Under the pieces are notes generated by a model. That model was not told where the DNA came from and made no database searches. It worked only from the letters and a program-made list of their open reading frames with translations. A DNA stretch of 64,000 bases from Enterocloster lavalensis. GTDB lineage: Bacteria; Bacillota; Clostridia; Lachnospirales; Lachnospiraceae. Positions 17,387 to 27,440 of this stretch are shown here, piece after piece; the first letter of the stretch is position 1, and each line of letters begins with the position of its first letter. The DNA lies in assembly GCF_902364025.1 (NCBI RefSeq), contig NZ_CABJCG010000002.1, positions 186,001-250,000 of the forward strand. Reading direction: 5' to 3'. The position numbers and the translations under genes were made by a program.

Positions 17387-19003
17387 ATGAATCAGAGATA
17401 CATGAAATATACGGTTCTGGCGGCAGTTTGCGCCGGAGCTTTATGGCTGGGGGGCTGCAAGGCGGCCCCGGCCGGAGCGGAAAAAGCGGAGGCGACGCCC
17501 AGCGAAGCACGGGTGATCCAGGTGGTCCCGGAGACCATCGCGCCCCTTGGACTTGGCGGGCAGGTGCTGCCGTATCTGGCGGATGTGGACCTGGGGGACG
17601 CGGAGCCCATTCCGGATTATCTGCGGATCGGCGTGCGGCACGCCATTGTGGCCAAGCTGCAGGCCCGCTTGATGGAGCTGGGCTTCATGGACAACGATGA
17701 GCCGACGGATTATTACGGCGAGATGACCGTGCAGGCGGTGAAGCATTTCCAGCGGCAGAATGAGCTGGCGCAGGACGGAATTGTGGGAAACAGCACCTGG
17801 GACGCGATCATGTCCCCGGACGCCAAGTATTACGCGGTGTCCAAGGGAACCCAGGGCGACGATATTCAGAGAATCCAGCAGCGTTTGTACGAGCTGGGAT
17901 ATCTGGCGACAGCGGATCTGGTGACCGGAAACTTCGGCGACTCCACCGAGGCAGCGGTTTTAAAGCTTCAGGAAGTAAACGGACTCAACATGGACGGTAA
18001 GGTGGGGCAGAAGACCATCAACCTGCTGTACAGCGATGAGATCAAGCCCAATTTCCTGTCCTACGGCGAGAAGAGCGATGTGGTTCTGGCCTGCCAGCAG
18101 CGCCTGAAGGAGCTGGGGTATTTGACCACGGAGCCCGACGGCACTTACGGCGAGGATACGGCGATCGCCATCAAACAGTTCCAGGCCAGAAACGACCAGA
18201 TCGTGGACGGCTATTTGGGACCGTCCACCCGGATGGCCTTAGACAGCCCCAGCGCCCGGTCCAACGGTCTGATGCTGGGCGAGCGCGGCGACGCGGTCAA
18301 GCGCATGCAGCAGCTTTTGAGCAAGCACGGCTACCTGTACTCCGGAAATGTCACCGGCTACTACGGCGAGGCCACTCAGACAGCTGTAAAGAATTTCCAG
18401 TCCCGCAACGGACTGTCGGTGGACGGACTGGTGGGCGTGCAGACCCTGGCCAAGCTCTCCAGCGACAACGTGAGACGGCCGGCGGCCGGAACCGGCAACG
18501 CGGGCGCCAACACCGGAGGGAATACCGGCGGACACACCGGCGGGAACACGGGTGGAAATACCGGAGGCAATACCGGTGGGAACACCGGAGGGAATACCGG
18601 CGGCGGAACCTATAAGCCGCCGTCCGGAGGAGTGCCGGCCAGCGGCGGAGCGTCCTCTCTGATCTCGGTGGCCAGCTCCAAGCTGGGCAGCCCCTATGTA
18701 TGGGGAGCCAAGGGACCGAACGCCTTCGACTGCTCCGGGTTCGTGTACTGGTGCCTGAATCAGGTTGGCGTCAACCAGAGCTACATGACGTCCTCGGGCT
18801 GGAGAAATGCGGGACGTTACACAAAGATTACCAATTTCAACGACATTCAGGCCGGTGATATCGTGGTCGTGAACGGCCATGTGGGAATTGCGGCCGGCGG
18901 CGGAACTGTGATCGACGCTTCCTCCAGTAACGGACGCGTTGTGCACAGGGGACTGACCCAGTGGTGGGCAAACAACTTTATCTGCGCCTGGAGAATTTTC
19001 TAA
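17387..19003 (+). CDS. peptidoglycan-binding NlpC/P60 lipoprotein
   Basis: 538 residues. The signal peptide ends in lipobox LGGC. Four peptidoglycan-binding type 1 domains lie in tandem between about 75 and 365 (each with QxxLxxLGY, YG.xTxxAVKxFQ and DGxxGxxT). A Gly-Asn-Thr repeat linker follows (GGNTGGNTGG), then an NlpC/P60 peptidase domain with the catalytic Cys in FDCSGFVYW (Cys 449) and His in NGHVGIAAG (His 498). It should be a surface hydrolase that cuts stem peptides. It is just upstream of a two-component system, a hint that both serve wall maintenance. Confidence 0.94.
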   Translation: MNQRYMKYTVLAAVCAGALWLGGCKAAPAGAEKAEATPSEARVIQVVPETIAPLGLGGQVLPYLADVDLGDAEPIPDYLRIGVRHAIVAKLQARLMELGFMDNDEPTDYYGEMTVQAVKHFQRQNELAQDGIVGNSTWDAIMSPDAKYYAVSKGTQGDDIQRIQQRLYELGYLATADLVTGNFGDSTEAAVLKLQEVNGLNMDGKVGQKTINLLYSDEIKPNFLSYGEKSDVVLACQQRLKELGYLTTEPDGTYGEDTAIAIKQFQARNDQIVDGYLGPSTRMALDSPSARSNGLMLGERGDAVKRMQQLLSKHGYLYSGNVTGYYGEATQTAVKNFQSRNGLSVDGLVGVQTLAKLSSDNVRRPAAGTGNAGANTGGNTGGHTGGNTGGNTGGNTGGNTGGNTGGGTYKPPSGGVPASGGASSLISVASSKLGSPYVWGAKGPNAFDCSGFVYWCLNQVGVNQSYMTSSGWRNAGRYTKITNFNDIQAGDIVVVNGHVGIAAGGGTVIDASSSNGRVVHRGLTQWWANNFICAWRIF

Positions 19004-19058
19004 ACGCACAGTTTACAGCGGACGGCGCGTTTCGTTCGAACGAAGAGGAGGGACAGCA

Positions 19059-19754
19059 ATGCAGACGATTCTGGTTTGTGATGATGATAAACAGATTGTG
19101 GAGGCCATTGATATTTATCTGACCGGAGAAGGCTTTGAGGTGATCAAGGCTTACGACGGGTACGAGGTTTTGGAGTACCTGGAGAGCCATGACGCGGACC
19201 TTCTGATTATCGACGTGATGATGCCGGGGCTGGACGGAATCCGCACCACGCTCAAGGTGCGGGAGAACAGCAGCATTCCCATCATCATACTCTCGGCCAA
19301 GTCCGAGGATACGGACAAGATTCTGGGGCTCAACATCGGCGCGGACGACTATATCACCAAGCCCTTCAATCCCCTGGAGCTGGTGGCGCGGGTGAAGTCC
19401 CAGCTGCGGCGCTACACCCAGCTTGGGAACTTAAACCAGCAGCCCGACGGCCAGGTTTACAAGTGCGGCGGCCTTCAGATCAACGACGACAACAAGGAAG
19501 TGACGGTGGACGGGGACCCCATCAAGCTGACGCCCATCGAATACAATATTCTGCTGCTGTTGGTGAAGAACGCGGGCAAGGTGTTCTCCATCGATGAGAT
19601 TTACGAGCAGATCTGGAACGAGGAGGCCATCGGAGCGGACAACACGGTGGCGGTGCACATCCGCCATATCCGCGAGAAAATCGAGATCAATCCCAGGGAA
19701 CCCAAATACCTGAAGGTGGTGTGGGGCGTGGGCTACAAGATCGAGAAGCAGTAG
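19059..19754 (+). CDS. OmpR/PhoB-type response regulator
   Basis: 231 residues. The receiver domain has acidic pocket CDDD at residues 7-10, phosphoacceptor Asp 52 in LLIIDVMMPG, and the conserved Thr/Ser (ILSAK) and Lys (TKPFNP). The C-terminal winged helix (about 130-231) includes LTPIEYNILLLLVKNAGKVF and a closing VVWGVGYKIEK. The kinase gene follows 7 nt later, so the two form a pair. It resembles the VanR/WalR group of wall-related regulators, and the NlpC/P60 gene upstream is a plausible target. Confidence 0.95.
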   Translation: MQTILVCDDDKQIVEAIDIYLTGEGFEVIKAYDGYEVLEYLESHDADLLIIDVMMPGLDGIRTTLKVRENSSIPIIILSAKSEDTDKILGLNIGADDYITKPFNPLELVARVKSQLRRYTQLGNLNQQPDGQVYKCGGLQINDDNKEVTVDGDPIKLTPIEYNILLLLVKNAGKVFSIDEIYEQIWNEEAIGADNTVAVHIRHIREKIEINPREPKYLKVVWGVGYKIEKQ

Positions 19755-19761
19755 GTGGCCT

Positions 19762-22197
19762 ATGGCGGAAGAACGGAATCGCTACCAGCGAAAGAAAATA
19801 TTTTTAACCGTGATGCATGTGCTGTTTCTGGTCGTCACCGCGGCCGGTATCAGCGCTATGTACCTCAACTCGGATTACGGCAAGGGGATCAGCTGGGTTT
19901 ACGATGAGGTGTATGAGGACTCCCCCCAGTTTTCAACCCGTCTGGAGCAGGACATTGAGAAGATATTCAGCTATGTCGGCTACCGGGATGTGTTTGAGAC
20001 AGATGGAAAGCTGGATATGGAGCGGACTATTGTGGGCATCAGCGACGGCCCCGGGCTCAGCGAGGAGCTGACCCTGGACCAGCTGGTCCGCTACGCCAAG
20101 ACCCGGGGATATTACCTGGATGAGAATTTCACCGTCCAGGGCGTGCCAACCTCCATGGACGATGACGACGATGAGATCACCGTGGACTGGCAGTCCTACA
20201 ACCCCAACTTCATGGACCGGGAGCTGGAGGAGAACCGGATGACCCGGGAGGACCTGGCCCTGGACGTGCTGGATCACCTGGGCGACTATTATTCCATTTA
20301 CTACAATTATATTGAGAACAAGACCAACATGCATTTCCGCATCGCCTACCACAGCGATGACGGAAAGGACCAGATTTACACCAACGCGCCGGAACTGTCG
20401 GTGGAGGAGATGAAGGCCTCGGGCCGCTATCTCTACATCCCCGGAAATACCATCCGCATGGAGAGCAATCTGGCCGACGTGCCGGTGAACGTGGCTCCCT
20501 ATCTGGAAATGTGGAACCCCTTCGGCAACAACAAGTATTACCTGATCGTGTCCGTGGACACGTCCTATCCCAACGACGACACCTACGCCAGACAGGCGGC
20601 GCAGTACAACAGCGCCAGAGATAACTTTATCGTGGGTATGGCCGGTGTGGTGGTGGGAATGGTGGGCTGCCTGGCTACGATTCTGCTGCTCATGATGATG
20701 TCCGGCCACACCTTTGCCGGAAGCGAGGATATCCGCCTGTACCCGTCGGACGAGACGTTCACGGAGGTGGGGCTGGCCATGTGGGTGATCTGCGTGTTCG
20801 CCTGCCTGTATCTGGGGAAACTCGTGGGCAACCGGCTGATCAGCCTGTTTTTTAAGGAGGACCAGTGGGGGTACTGGATCAAGCTGATGCGCATTTTGGT
20901 GATCTACGCGGGCAGCATGATCTGCTTCTTCGGAATGATCCGGCGGTATAAAGCCAGAACCCTATGGAGCAATAGCCTGACCAAGAGGGTGATCGATCAC
21001 ACCCAGGATTACCGGAATCGGGCCGCCTTTGCCTTCGGCATGGGAATCGGCTTCGCCATGGTGCTGTTTTTGAACTGCATGATGATCTGGAGCATGTTCA
21101 GCATGTTCCTGATCGAAGAGAAGACAATCAAGCAGAAGATGATTTTTTACGCCATTGCGGTGTTTTTCGCGCTCTTCAACCTGTTAATTTTCCATCTCAT
21201 GTTCTCCAAGGCGCTGCAGATGGACCAGCTGGACGGCGCGATCCGCAGCATTTCCCAGGGAAATACCAGTCTGCAGATGAACCTGGAACGGCTGAACGGC
21301 AAAGAACGGATTATGGGCGAGCACATCAACAACATCAGCATCGGCCTGGACGCGGCCTTGCAGGAGAAGGTGAAGAGCGAGCGCCTGAAGGCGGATCTGA
21401 TTACCAACGTGTCCCACGATATCAAGACGCCGCTGACCTCCATTATCAACTATGTGGACCTGCTCAAGCGCGAACACATTCAGGATCCCAAGATTCAGGG
21501 ATATCTGGAGGTGCTGGAACAGAAATCCCAGCGTTTAAAGACCCTGACCGAGGACCTGGTGGAGGCTTCCAAGGCCAGCTCCGGCAATCTGAAGCTGGAG
21601 ATCGCGGACATCGATCTGGTGGAGCTGGTCCAGCAGACCGGCGGAGAGTTTGCGGAGAAGTTTGAGCGCCGCCATCTGGAGGTGGTGAGCCATCTGCCCA
21701 AGGAGCCGCTTTTGATCCGGGCGGACGGACGGCGCATGTGGCGGATTCTGGAAAATCTTTACAATAACGCCTTCAAGTACGCGATGGAGCGGAGCCGGAT
21801 TTATGTGGATGTGTTTCAGCAGAACGGGAGGGCAGTCTTTACAATCAAAAATGTTTCGGAGAGCCCTCTGAACATTTCTCCGGATGAGCTGACCGAGCGC
21901 TTTGTGCGCGGCGATGTGTCCAGAACTACGGAGGGAAGCGGCCTGGGCCTGTCCATTGCCAAGAGCCTGACCCAGCTTCAGGGCGGGGAGTTCGATATTG
22001 TGATTGACGGGGATCTGTTCAAGGCCGTGGTGTCCTTCCCTGTGAAGTGGACCACCATAGAGGATTGTCTGAACAAGTTGGATGAGCCTGGGACAGAGTT
22101 GGAGACAGCCGATGAGGTTCACAAGGATAAAATGATAGAAACGGAGGATTCCGGCGGCAACATAGCGAAATCCGGTACGGATAACTGGACACAGTGA
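19762..22197 (+). CDS. membrane sensor histidine kinase
   Basis: 811 residues. One membrane helix at about 14-34 is followed by an extracytoplasmic domain of about 250 residues, then a group of five helices (about 290-480), a HAMP-like segment, a HisKA domain with phosphoacceptor His 552 in VSHDIKTPLTS, and an ATPase domain with the N box ENLYNNAFKYA and G box GSGLGLSIAK. The polytopic part between sensor and kinase is larger than in VanS-type kinases. It is paired with the regulator 7 nt upstream. The signal is unknown. Confidence 0.94.
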   Translation: MAEERNRYQRKKIFLTVMHVLFLVVTAAGISAMYLNSDYGKGISWVYDEVYEDSPQFSTRLEQDIEKIFSYVGYRDVFETDGKLDMERTIVGISDGPGLSEELTLDQLVRYAKTRGYYLDENFTVQGVPTSMDDDDDEITVDWQSYNPNFMDRELEENRMTREDLALDVLDHLGDYYSIYYNYIENKTNMHFRIAYHSDDGKDQIYTNAPELSVEEMKASGRYLYIPGNTIRMESNLADVPVNVAPYLEMWNPFGNNKYYLIVSVDTSYPNDDTYARQAAQYNSARDNFIVGMAGVVVGMVGCLATILLLMMMSGHTFAGSEDIRLYPSDETFTEVGLAMWVICVFACLYLGKLVGNRLISLFFKEDQWGYWIKLMRILVIYAGSMICFFGMIRRYKARTLWSNSLTKRVIDHTQDYRNRAAFAFGMGIGFAMVLFLNCMMIWSMFSMFLIEEKTIKQKMIFYAIAVFFALFNLLIFHLMFSKALQMDQLDGAIRSISQGNTSLQMNLERLNGKERIMGEHINNISIGLDAALQEKVKSERLKADLITNVSHDIKTPLTSIINYVDLLKREHIQDPKIQGYLEVLEQKSQRLKTLTEDLVEASKASSGNLKLEIADIDLVELVQQTGGEFAEKFERRHLEVVSHLPKEPLLIRADGRRMWRILENLYNNAFKYAMERSRIYVDVFQQNGRAVFTIKNVSESPLNISPDELTERFVRGDVSRTTEGSGLGLSIAKSLTQLQGGEFDIVIDGDLFKAVVSFPVKWTTIEDCLNKLDEPGTELETADEVHKDKMIETEDSGGNIAKSGTDNWTQ

Positions 22198-22200
22198 GAG

Positions 22201-22248
22201 AAAAAGCCCCGCAGGCCGTTCCATTGGGAACGGACCGCGGGGCTTTTT
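22201..22248. terminator. bidirectional terminator between convergent genes
   Basis: AAAAAGCCCCGC (22201-22212) pairs perfectly with GCGGGGCTTTTT (22237-22248), with a second inner stem CCGTTCC/GGAACGG. A- and T-runs on either side serve the histidine kinase (+) and the phosphotransferase (-). Confidence 0.92.
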
Positions 22249-22258
22249 ATAACCGTTT

Positions 22259-23008
22259 TTACTCATAGGGGAATACGTTGACCCATTTCTCCAGAAGCTC
22301 TTTCTCCTCAGGACGCTTTTTCGCCAGCTGCGCGGCAGCCACGATGGGAAGCCAGCCCTGTACATAGCGCTTTTCAGTGCCTGTCTTTTCACAGAACATA
22401 TCCATGTACATTTCGGCTTTCTTGGCATCTTTCAGACTCAGAAGGAGATAGGTTCTCGCCACGTCGGCGCTGGCGTTGCCCTGGGAAGCATGAACCCAGT
22501 CGACCACGTACATCGCGCCGTCCGCCGCCACAATGATGTTGGACGGTTCAAAGTCGCCATGGCACAGTTTGGTATGCTTGGGCATGCCGTCCAGTCTGGT
22601 CAGCAGGTCGTAGCGGGTGTTGGCGTCCAGCTGCTCCTCTTCCTGAAGAGCGCGGATGGTTTTTTCTTTCAGTTTGTTTAACAGGGGGCAGGCCTTGCTG
22701 TGGATATCGATCTGCAGGTCTACCATCTGCTCCATGTACTCCTGAACCTTGTCGGGGTTCTCATCCATCAGCTGCTGCAGGGTCTTGCCCTCGATAAATT
22801 CCCTGGTAATGGACCATTTACCATCCATCACGGACACACTCAGAACCTTCGGCACATGCAGGCCGGGCAAATCCTCGACGCGGGCAGTGCACAGGGCTTC
22901 GTTCAGGACCTCAGCCTTGGGGAATCCTTCGCAGAATTCCTTGATGGCAAGGTCGCCGTCGCGGTAAACACATTTCGTTTCGCTACTGGAAATTAATTGT
23001 TTTGCCAT
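22259..23008 (-). CDS. APH-fold phosphotransferase
   Basis: 249 residues of the aminoglycoside phosphotransferase / choline-kinase-like fold. The catalytic loop is LCHGDFEPSNI (about 150) and the metal-binding DFG-like Asp is in VVDWVHAS. The N-lobe has AIKEF (Lys) and a helix Glu. It matches the group of small stand-alone kinases common in Clostridia and Fibrobacter whose substrate is unknown; antibiotic resistance should not be assumed. The ribosome site is GGAGAG. It faces glgB across a 138-nt gap. Confidence 0.85.
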   Translation of the reverse strand: MAKQLISSSETKCVYRDGDLAIKEFCEGFPKAEVLNEALCTARVEDLPGLHVPKVLSVSVMDGKWSITREFIEGKTLQQLMDENPDKVQEYMEQMVDLQIDIHSKACPLLNKLKEKTIRALQEEEQLDANTRYDLLTRLDGMPKHTKLCHGDFEPSNIIVAADGAMYVVDWVHASQGNASADVARTYLLLSLKDAKKAEMYMDMFCEKTGTEKRYVQGWLPIVAAAQLAKKRPEEKELLEKWVNVFPYE

Positions 23009-23146
23009 AACTTATACTCTCCTTCCAAACATTATAAACGGTAGTGCGACATGGTGTATATCGCATTGCCTTTATTCTACTACATCCGGGTTAAAAAGTA
23101 CATACCCTTTTTGATAAATTTTTAACATTCTTTTGGGGTTCTCCTG

Positions 23147-25219
23147 TTAAAAACGGAAAATTGCAGTGCCATAACCGGGCAGTGGATAGGCAAAGGAATA
23201 GGGTTGTCCGTCGCACTCGCCCTTGGCGGAAACATAGGATTGCGCTTCAGAGGCTTTATATGCGCCGTGTTCACTGTCCAGCAGCCGTGTGTATTTGCCT
23301 TTTTTCGGCACGCCCACCCGATAGTCCGGCCGCGCCACGGGTGTGAAATTAATAACAAACAATAGGCTTTTCCGGCCGGTTTCATCCCTGCGGATGAAGC
23401 TGAAAATGCTCCGGTCGCCGTCGTTGGCATTGACCCACATGAAGCCGTTCCAGTCGTTGTCCAGTTGGTAGAGGGCGGGGTATTTGCGGTAGAGCTGAAG
23501 CAGGTCCCGGACATAGTGCTGAAGGTCCCGGTGGTCCTCGTCGTCGGTCAGCTGCCAGTCCAGAGCCACCTTCTCATCCCACTCGTGGCACTGGCCGAAA
23601 TCCTGGCCCATGAAGAGCAGCTTCTTGCCGGGATGCCCCAGCATGAAGGTGTATCCGGCCTTTAAGTTGGAGAACTTGTCCTTGCCAAGCCCCGGCATCT
23701 TATTGATCATGGAGCATTTTAAGTGAACCACCTCGTCGTGGGACAGCACCAGGATATAGTTCTCGCTGGTGAAATAGGTCAGGCCGAAGGTCATGCGGTG
23801 GTGGTTGTACTTGCGGAAATAGGGGTCCAGCTTCATGTATTCCAGGAAATCGTGCATCCAGCCCATGTTCCACTTGAAGGTGAAACCCAGGCCGTCCACC
23901 TCCGGGTGGTCCGTCACCTTGGGCCAGGCGGTGGACTCCTCGGCGATCATCATAGCGCCGCTGTTGCGGCCGCGCAGCACGGTGTTTAAGTGTTTGAAAA
24001 ATTCAATGGCTTCCAGATTCTGGTTGCCGCCGTTTTTGTTGGGAATCCACTGGCCGCTCTGGCGGCCGTAGTCCAGGTACAGCATGGAGGCCACGGCATC
24101 CACCCTTAGCCCGTCCACATGGAACTTCTCAACCCAGAAAATGGCGTTGCTGATCAGGAAATCCTTCACCTCATTCTTGCCGTAGTCAAAGACCTTGGTG
24201 CCCCAGTCCGGGTGCTCGCCCTTTCTGGGGTCCGCGTACTCGTAGAGGGGTTCCCCGTCGAAGTCCGCCAGTCCGTGGGCGTCCTTGGGGAAATGCGCGG
24301 GCACCCAATCCAGAATCACACCGATTCCATGGCGGTGGAGGTAGTTGACAAAGTACATGAAGTCGGAAGGGGAGCCGTAGCGGGAGGTGGGGGCAAAGTA
24401 CCCCGTCACCTGATACCCCCAGGAGCCGTCATAGGGGTGCTCCGCAATGCCCATCAGCTCCACATGGGTGTAGCCCATCTCCTTCACGTAGGCGGTCAGC
24501 TCGTGAGCCGCCTCCACATATGTATAGAAGCCGTCCTTCTCCGGGCGGTTTTTCTTGCGCCAGGAGCCAAGGTGGACTTCGTAGATGCTCATGGGGCCGG
24601 TGACCGGGTCGGACTGGCTGCGCTTTTCCATCCACTGGCCGTCCGTCCATTTATAAGTCTCAATGTCCGTGGTCATGGAGGCGGTGCCGGGGCGGTATTC
24701 CGCGCAGTTGGCATAGGGGTCGGCTTTGAACAGAATCTTGCCGGACTGGGTGGTGACGGCGAATTTGTAGAGCTCGCCGGGTCCCATGCCGGGGATAAAG
24801 CACTCCCAGATACCGGACTGGGCCAGCTGGGTCATGGGGGTGGCTTCCGGGTTCCAGCTGTTGAAATCGCCTACCAGGTGAACGGCGCCGGCATGGGGGG
24901 CCCACACCGCAAAGTAGTATCCCGGCCGGCCTCCGTAGGTCTTGGGGTGGGCGCCCAGCTTCTCAAAGATCTCGTAGTGGGTGCCCGCGCCGAAGAGGTA
25001 ACGGTCCAGATCGGTTATGAATCCCGTTTCAGCGGGTTTTGATGACTTTTTGGCAGCGGTCCTGGCGGCAGATTTGCCGGAGGACTTTCGTGTGGCGGGC
25101 GCTTTGCCGGCTGCTCCGGCTTTTTTACCGGCTGTTTCAACCTTTCTGTCCGCGGCAGATACCGCGCGTTTGCGTCTGGAAGCCTCTTGCCCGCTCCCAG
25201 CTGCTTTGCTGTTTGCCAT
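23147..25219 (-). CDS. glgB: 1,4-alpha-glucan branching enzyme with basic N-terminal tail
   Basis: 690 residues. The enzyme part starts near residue 68 with a CBM48 domain and continues as a GH13 branching enzyme: catalytic Asp in [12 protein letters not shown], acid/base Glu in [10 protein letters not shown], transition-state Asp in [10 protein letters not shown]. It forms alpha-1,6 branches in glycogen. Residues 1-67 are unusual: a Lys/Ala/Arg/Ser-rich tail ([14 protein letters not shown]) like histone H1 or HupB tails, not part of normal GlgB. The start ATG overlaps the stop of the GH13 amylase gene by 1 nt (TAATG), so the two are coupled. Confidence 0.95.
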   Translation of the reverse strand: MANSKAAGSGQEASRRKRAVSAADRKVETAGKKAGAAGKAPATRKSSGKSAARTAAKKSSKPAETGFITDLDRYLFGAGTHYEIFEKLGAHPKTYGGRPGYYFAVWAPHAGAVHLVGDFNSWNPEATPMTQLAQSGIWECFIPGMGPGELYKFAVTTQSGKILFKADPYANCAEYRPGTASMTTDIETYKWTDGQWMEKRSQSDPVTGPMSIYEVHLGSWRKKNRPEKDGFYTYVEAAHELTAYVKEMGYTHVELMGIAEHPYDGSWGYQVTGYFAPTSRYGSPSDFMYFVNYLHRHGIGVILDWVPAHFPKDAHGLADFDGEPLYEYADPRKGEHPDWGTKVFDYGKNEVKDFLISNAIFWVEKFHVDGLRVDAVASMLYLDYGRQSGQWIPNKNGGNQNLEAIEFFKHLNTVLRGRNSGAMMIAEESTAWPKVTDHPEVDGLGFTFKWNMGWMHDFLEYMKLDPYFRKYNHHRMTFGLTYFTSENYILVLSHDEVVHLKCSMINKMPGLGKDKFSNLKAGYTFMLGHPGKKLLFMGQDFGQCHEWDEKVALDWQLTDDEDHRDLQHYVRDLLQLYRKYPALYQLDNDWNGFMWVNANDGDRSIFSFIRRDETGRKSLLFVINFTPVARPDYRVGVPKKGKYTRLLDSEHGAYKASEAQSYVSAKGECDGQPYSFAYPLPGYGTAIFRF

Positions 25220-26565
25220 TATTTTGAACCCCCTTTTATTTTTAGGATCGCGCCCCAGTTGCCCGGGACGGTGAGATTGATTTTTCCATTTTCAATGGGA
25301 ACTTCTTCCAATTCCGGCTCCAGCAGGTGGACCGCTGTGTTGGCGTTCACGGGGACCGGGATGCTTATGGCCGCCGGATTGTCGTCGCTGTTGAGGGCGG
25401 TGACGATGAGAGAGTCCCCGTCCCAGCGGCCGTAGGCGTACTGGCGGTTGGTCAGAAGCAGCTCCTGATAGCGCCCGGCGTGAAATTCCGGGTTTTCCGC
25501 GTGGATATGGCCCAGCTTTCCGATGAGGTCGGTCAGGGGGCAGTGGAGCGTTTCCGCCTGATCCATGGAGATGGCGGGGCGCAGGTCGTCGTCGCTGGTG
25601 CGGGTCCGTTTCCCCTCCACGCCCCACTCGCCGCCGTAGTAGACGCTGGGGATGCCGGGGAGCGTGAACAGGCACATGTAGACCGGCGCCAGGTGGTCGC
25701 GCTTGGTCAGCTTGCTGGCGATGCGGTCCTCGTCGTGGTTGTCCACGAAGGTGTAGAGCTCCCGGCCAATGGCTTCCAATCGCCGCACATTGTGGGCGAT
25801 CTCGAAGAAGTTGTGGTCGTTGAAGCCGGAGTAAATGCTCTTATGCAGCTCGTAGTTAGTGACGGAGTGCAGCATCTCCGGGTTGACCCAGCGGGAGTAG
25901 TCGCCGTGGATCACCTCGCCCATGAGCCAGAAGTCCTCCTTCATGGCGGCGGTTTCACGGCGCAGCTCCTTCATGAAGTTGAAGTCCAGTACATTTGCGC
26001 AGTCCAGGCGGATGCCGTCGATGTCGAATTCATTGACCCAGAAGCGGATCACGTCGAAGAGGTACTGCCGCACCGCGGGGTTAAACAGATTCAGGCAGGG
26101 CAGTTCGAAGTGTCCCTGCCAGGCCTCGAAGCCGAAGGGATCGCCCAGGGGGCTCTGCCAGTCGAAGTTGACTCCCTTGTACCAGTCTTTGTAGGGGGAG
26201 TCCCAACGCTTTTCGCAGATGTCGCGGAAGGCGAAGAATTCCCGGCCTGTGTGGTTGAACACGCCGTCCACCACAACCTTGATCCCGCTCTGGTGGCAGA
26301 GGGCCACAAATTCTTTAAAGTCGCTGTTGTCGCCCAGACGCCGGTCCACCAGCTTGTAATCCCGGGTGTCGTAACCGTGGCTGGAGGACTCGAACAGCGG
26401 TCCTATGTAGATGGCGTTGAAACCCAGCTGGTTTAAGTGGGGGATATAGCGGTTCAGCTGGTCAAAACGGTGGGTAATTTCCGTGTTTTCGTTGTGCTTG
26501 GGGGCTCCAGTCATACCCAGGGGGTACATGTGGTAAAAAACGCCCCGCTCATACCAAGTGCTCAT
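25219..26565 (-). CDS. GH13 alpha-amylase-family enzyme
   Basis: 448 residues with no signal peptide, so cytoplasmic. The GH13 motifs are present: VFNHTG (region I), GIRLDCANV with the nucleophile Asp (region II), LMGEVIHGD with the acid/base Glu (region III) and FVDNHDED with the third Asp (region IV). The start MSTWYERGVFYHMYPLG is typical of intracellular maltodextrin or cyclomaltodextrin-acting enzymes. It precedes glgB and overlaps it by 1 nt, which suggests glycogen or maltodextrin turnover. The exact specificity cannot be read from motifs. Confidence 0.92.
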   Translation of the reverse strand: MSTWYERGVFYHMYPLGMTGAPKHNENTEITHRFDQLNRYIPHLNQLGFNAIYIGPLFESSSHGYDTRDYKLVDRRLGDNSDFKEFVALCHQSGIKVVVDGVFNHTGREFFAFRDICEKRWDSPYKDWYKGVNFDWQSPLGDPFGFEAWQGHFELPCLNLFNPAVRQYLFDVIRFWVNEFDIDGIRLDCANVLDFNFMKELRRETAAMKEDFWLMGEVIHGDYSRWVNPEMLHSVTNYELHKSIYSGFNDHNFFEIAHNVRRLEAIGRELYTFVDNHDEDRIASKLTKRDHLAPVYMCLFTLPGIPSVYYGGEWGVEGKRTRTSDDDLRPAISMDQAETLHCPLTDLIGKLGHIHAENPEFHAGRYQELLLTNRQYAYGRWDGDSLIVTALNSDDNPAAISIPVPVNANTAVHLLEPELEEVPIENGKINLTVPGNWGAILKIKGGSK

Positions 26566-26615
26566 GATGTTGTCCTCGCAATCTCTCTAAGATATTTATG
26601 GTTCAGACGGCTCAT

Positions 26616-26664
26616 CTTCTTGACCGAAAAAGCCGGTCAAGAAGCATCGGATGTTCATCCGATG
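26616..26664 (+). repeat. two adjacent perfect hairpins upstream of the amylase
   Basis: CTTCTTGACCG (26616-26626) pairs with CGGTCAAGAAG (26634-26644), and right next to it CATCGGATG (26645-26653) pairs with CATCCGATG (26656-26664) around a 2-nt loop. They lie in the gap between the DUF2508 gene and the amylase. Neither is followed by a T-run on either strand, so they are not ordinary terminators. They could be a leader structure or a REP-like pair. Confidence 0.7.
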
Positions 26665-26769
26665 TGAAAATCGTCACGAAAATCCGCTTACAAGCGAGCT
26701 TGACGCGGCTTCTCGCACCAATTTTCCCGCCCGCTGAACTGTTACCTAAAATGTTTATGTACAGGAGAA

Positions 26770-27003
26770 TCAGATCTCCTGGCTTTTAAATTTCCTGAGA
26801 AGGAACTGGTAGCGCAGTTGGGCTGCGTTCAGCTCGTAAATATAACAGTCGATCAGGGTGGGGTCCACCACCTGCTCGAAATGGTTCTGCGCTGTGTCGA
26901 TGGCGCATTTGCTGCGCTCGATCTCGTACCGAAGGTAGCGCGTGTTCTCAGCGGCCAGCCGTGTGGCGGCGGTCTCTTTTTTCGCTCTTAACAGATTCAG
27001 CAT
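26770..27003 (-). CDS. DUF2508 family protein
   Basis: 77 residues from the ATG at 27003, placed 9 nt after a GGGAG site; in-frame ATGs at 27012 and 27063 are also possible. The pattern DPTLIDCYIYELNAAQLRYQ with a C-terminal FLLRKFKSQE fits DUF2508, a small helical family found in Clostridia and Bacilli (YaaL-like). Function unknown. It lies about 70 nt after the ArsR-type regulator on the same strand. Confidence 0.75.
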   Translation of the reverse strand: MLNLLRAKKETAATRLAAENTRYLRYEIERSKCAIDTAQNHFEQVVDPTLIDCYIYELNAAQLRYQFLLRKFKSQEI

Positions 27004-27071
27004 ACGATTCATCTCCCAGATATTGATAGAAATAGTATATCTGGAAAATGGCATCTTATTCACGGAAGGCC

Positions 27072-27425
27072 TTAATACAGGAATTCTTCCAGCCGGTATC
27101 CCAATTCCATGAGAACCCGATTGGACTCCCGCAGGGTCAGGTAGTAGTAATTGGCCGTGCCTTCCTGGCGCACGCCCACCAGACCGGCGTCCTTGAGAAT
27201 CTTTAGATGGTGGGATATGGCCGGCCGCGAAAGGCTGGTGCGACGGGTGATCTCGTTCACGTTCAGACCGTGGTCCTCAAAATGGATTTCCCCTGAGGCG
27301 GGGCGACGGTTGAAGGCTTCCTGGGTTAAAACCTCGATAATGGAAAGGCGCATCTCGTCCCCCAGGGCCATGAATAATGGCATGCAGCGGTGAAATTGTT
27401 CCTGCAGTTTTTGGGGCGTCGTCAT
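27072..27425 (-). CDS. ArsR-type winged-helix regulator
   Basis: 117 residues from the ATG at 27425, which has an AAAGGAGG site. The ArsR helix-turn-helix is clear: LGDEMRLSIIEVLTQEAF, NVNEITRRTSLSRPAISHHLKILKDAGLV, then the wing RQEGTANYYYL. The usual metal-binding cysteines of ArsR/SmtB proteins are absent, so metal sensing is unlikely. An inverted repeat directly upstream suggests autoregulation. Confidence 0.9.
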   Translation of the reverse strand: MTTPQKLQEQFHRCMPLFMALGDEMRLSIIEVLTQEAFNRRPASGEIHFEDHGLNVNEITRRTSLSRPAISHHLKILKDAGLVGVRQEGTANYYYLTLRESNRVLMELGYRLEEFLY

Positions 27426-27440
27426 ATGCGCTTTCCTCCT

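Noticed and set aside
22259..23008. Aminoglycoside resistance gene
   Set aside because: The fold is APH-like, but nothing ties it to a resistance subfamily and the context is metabolic.
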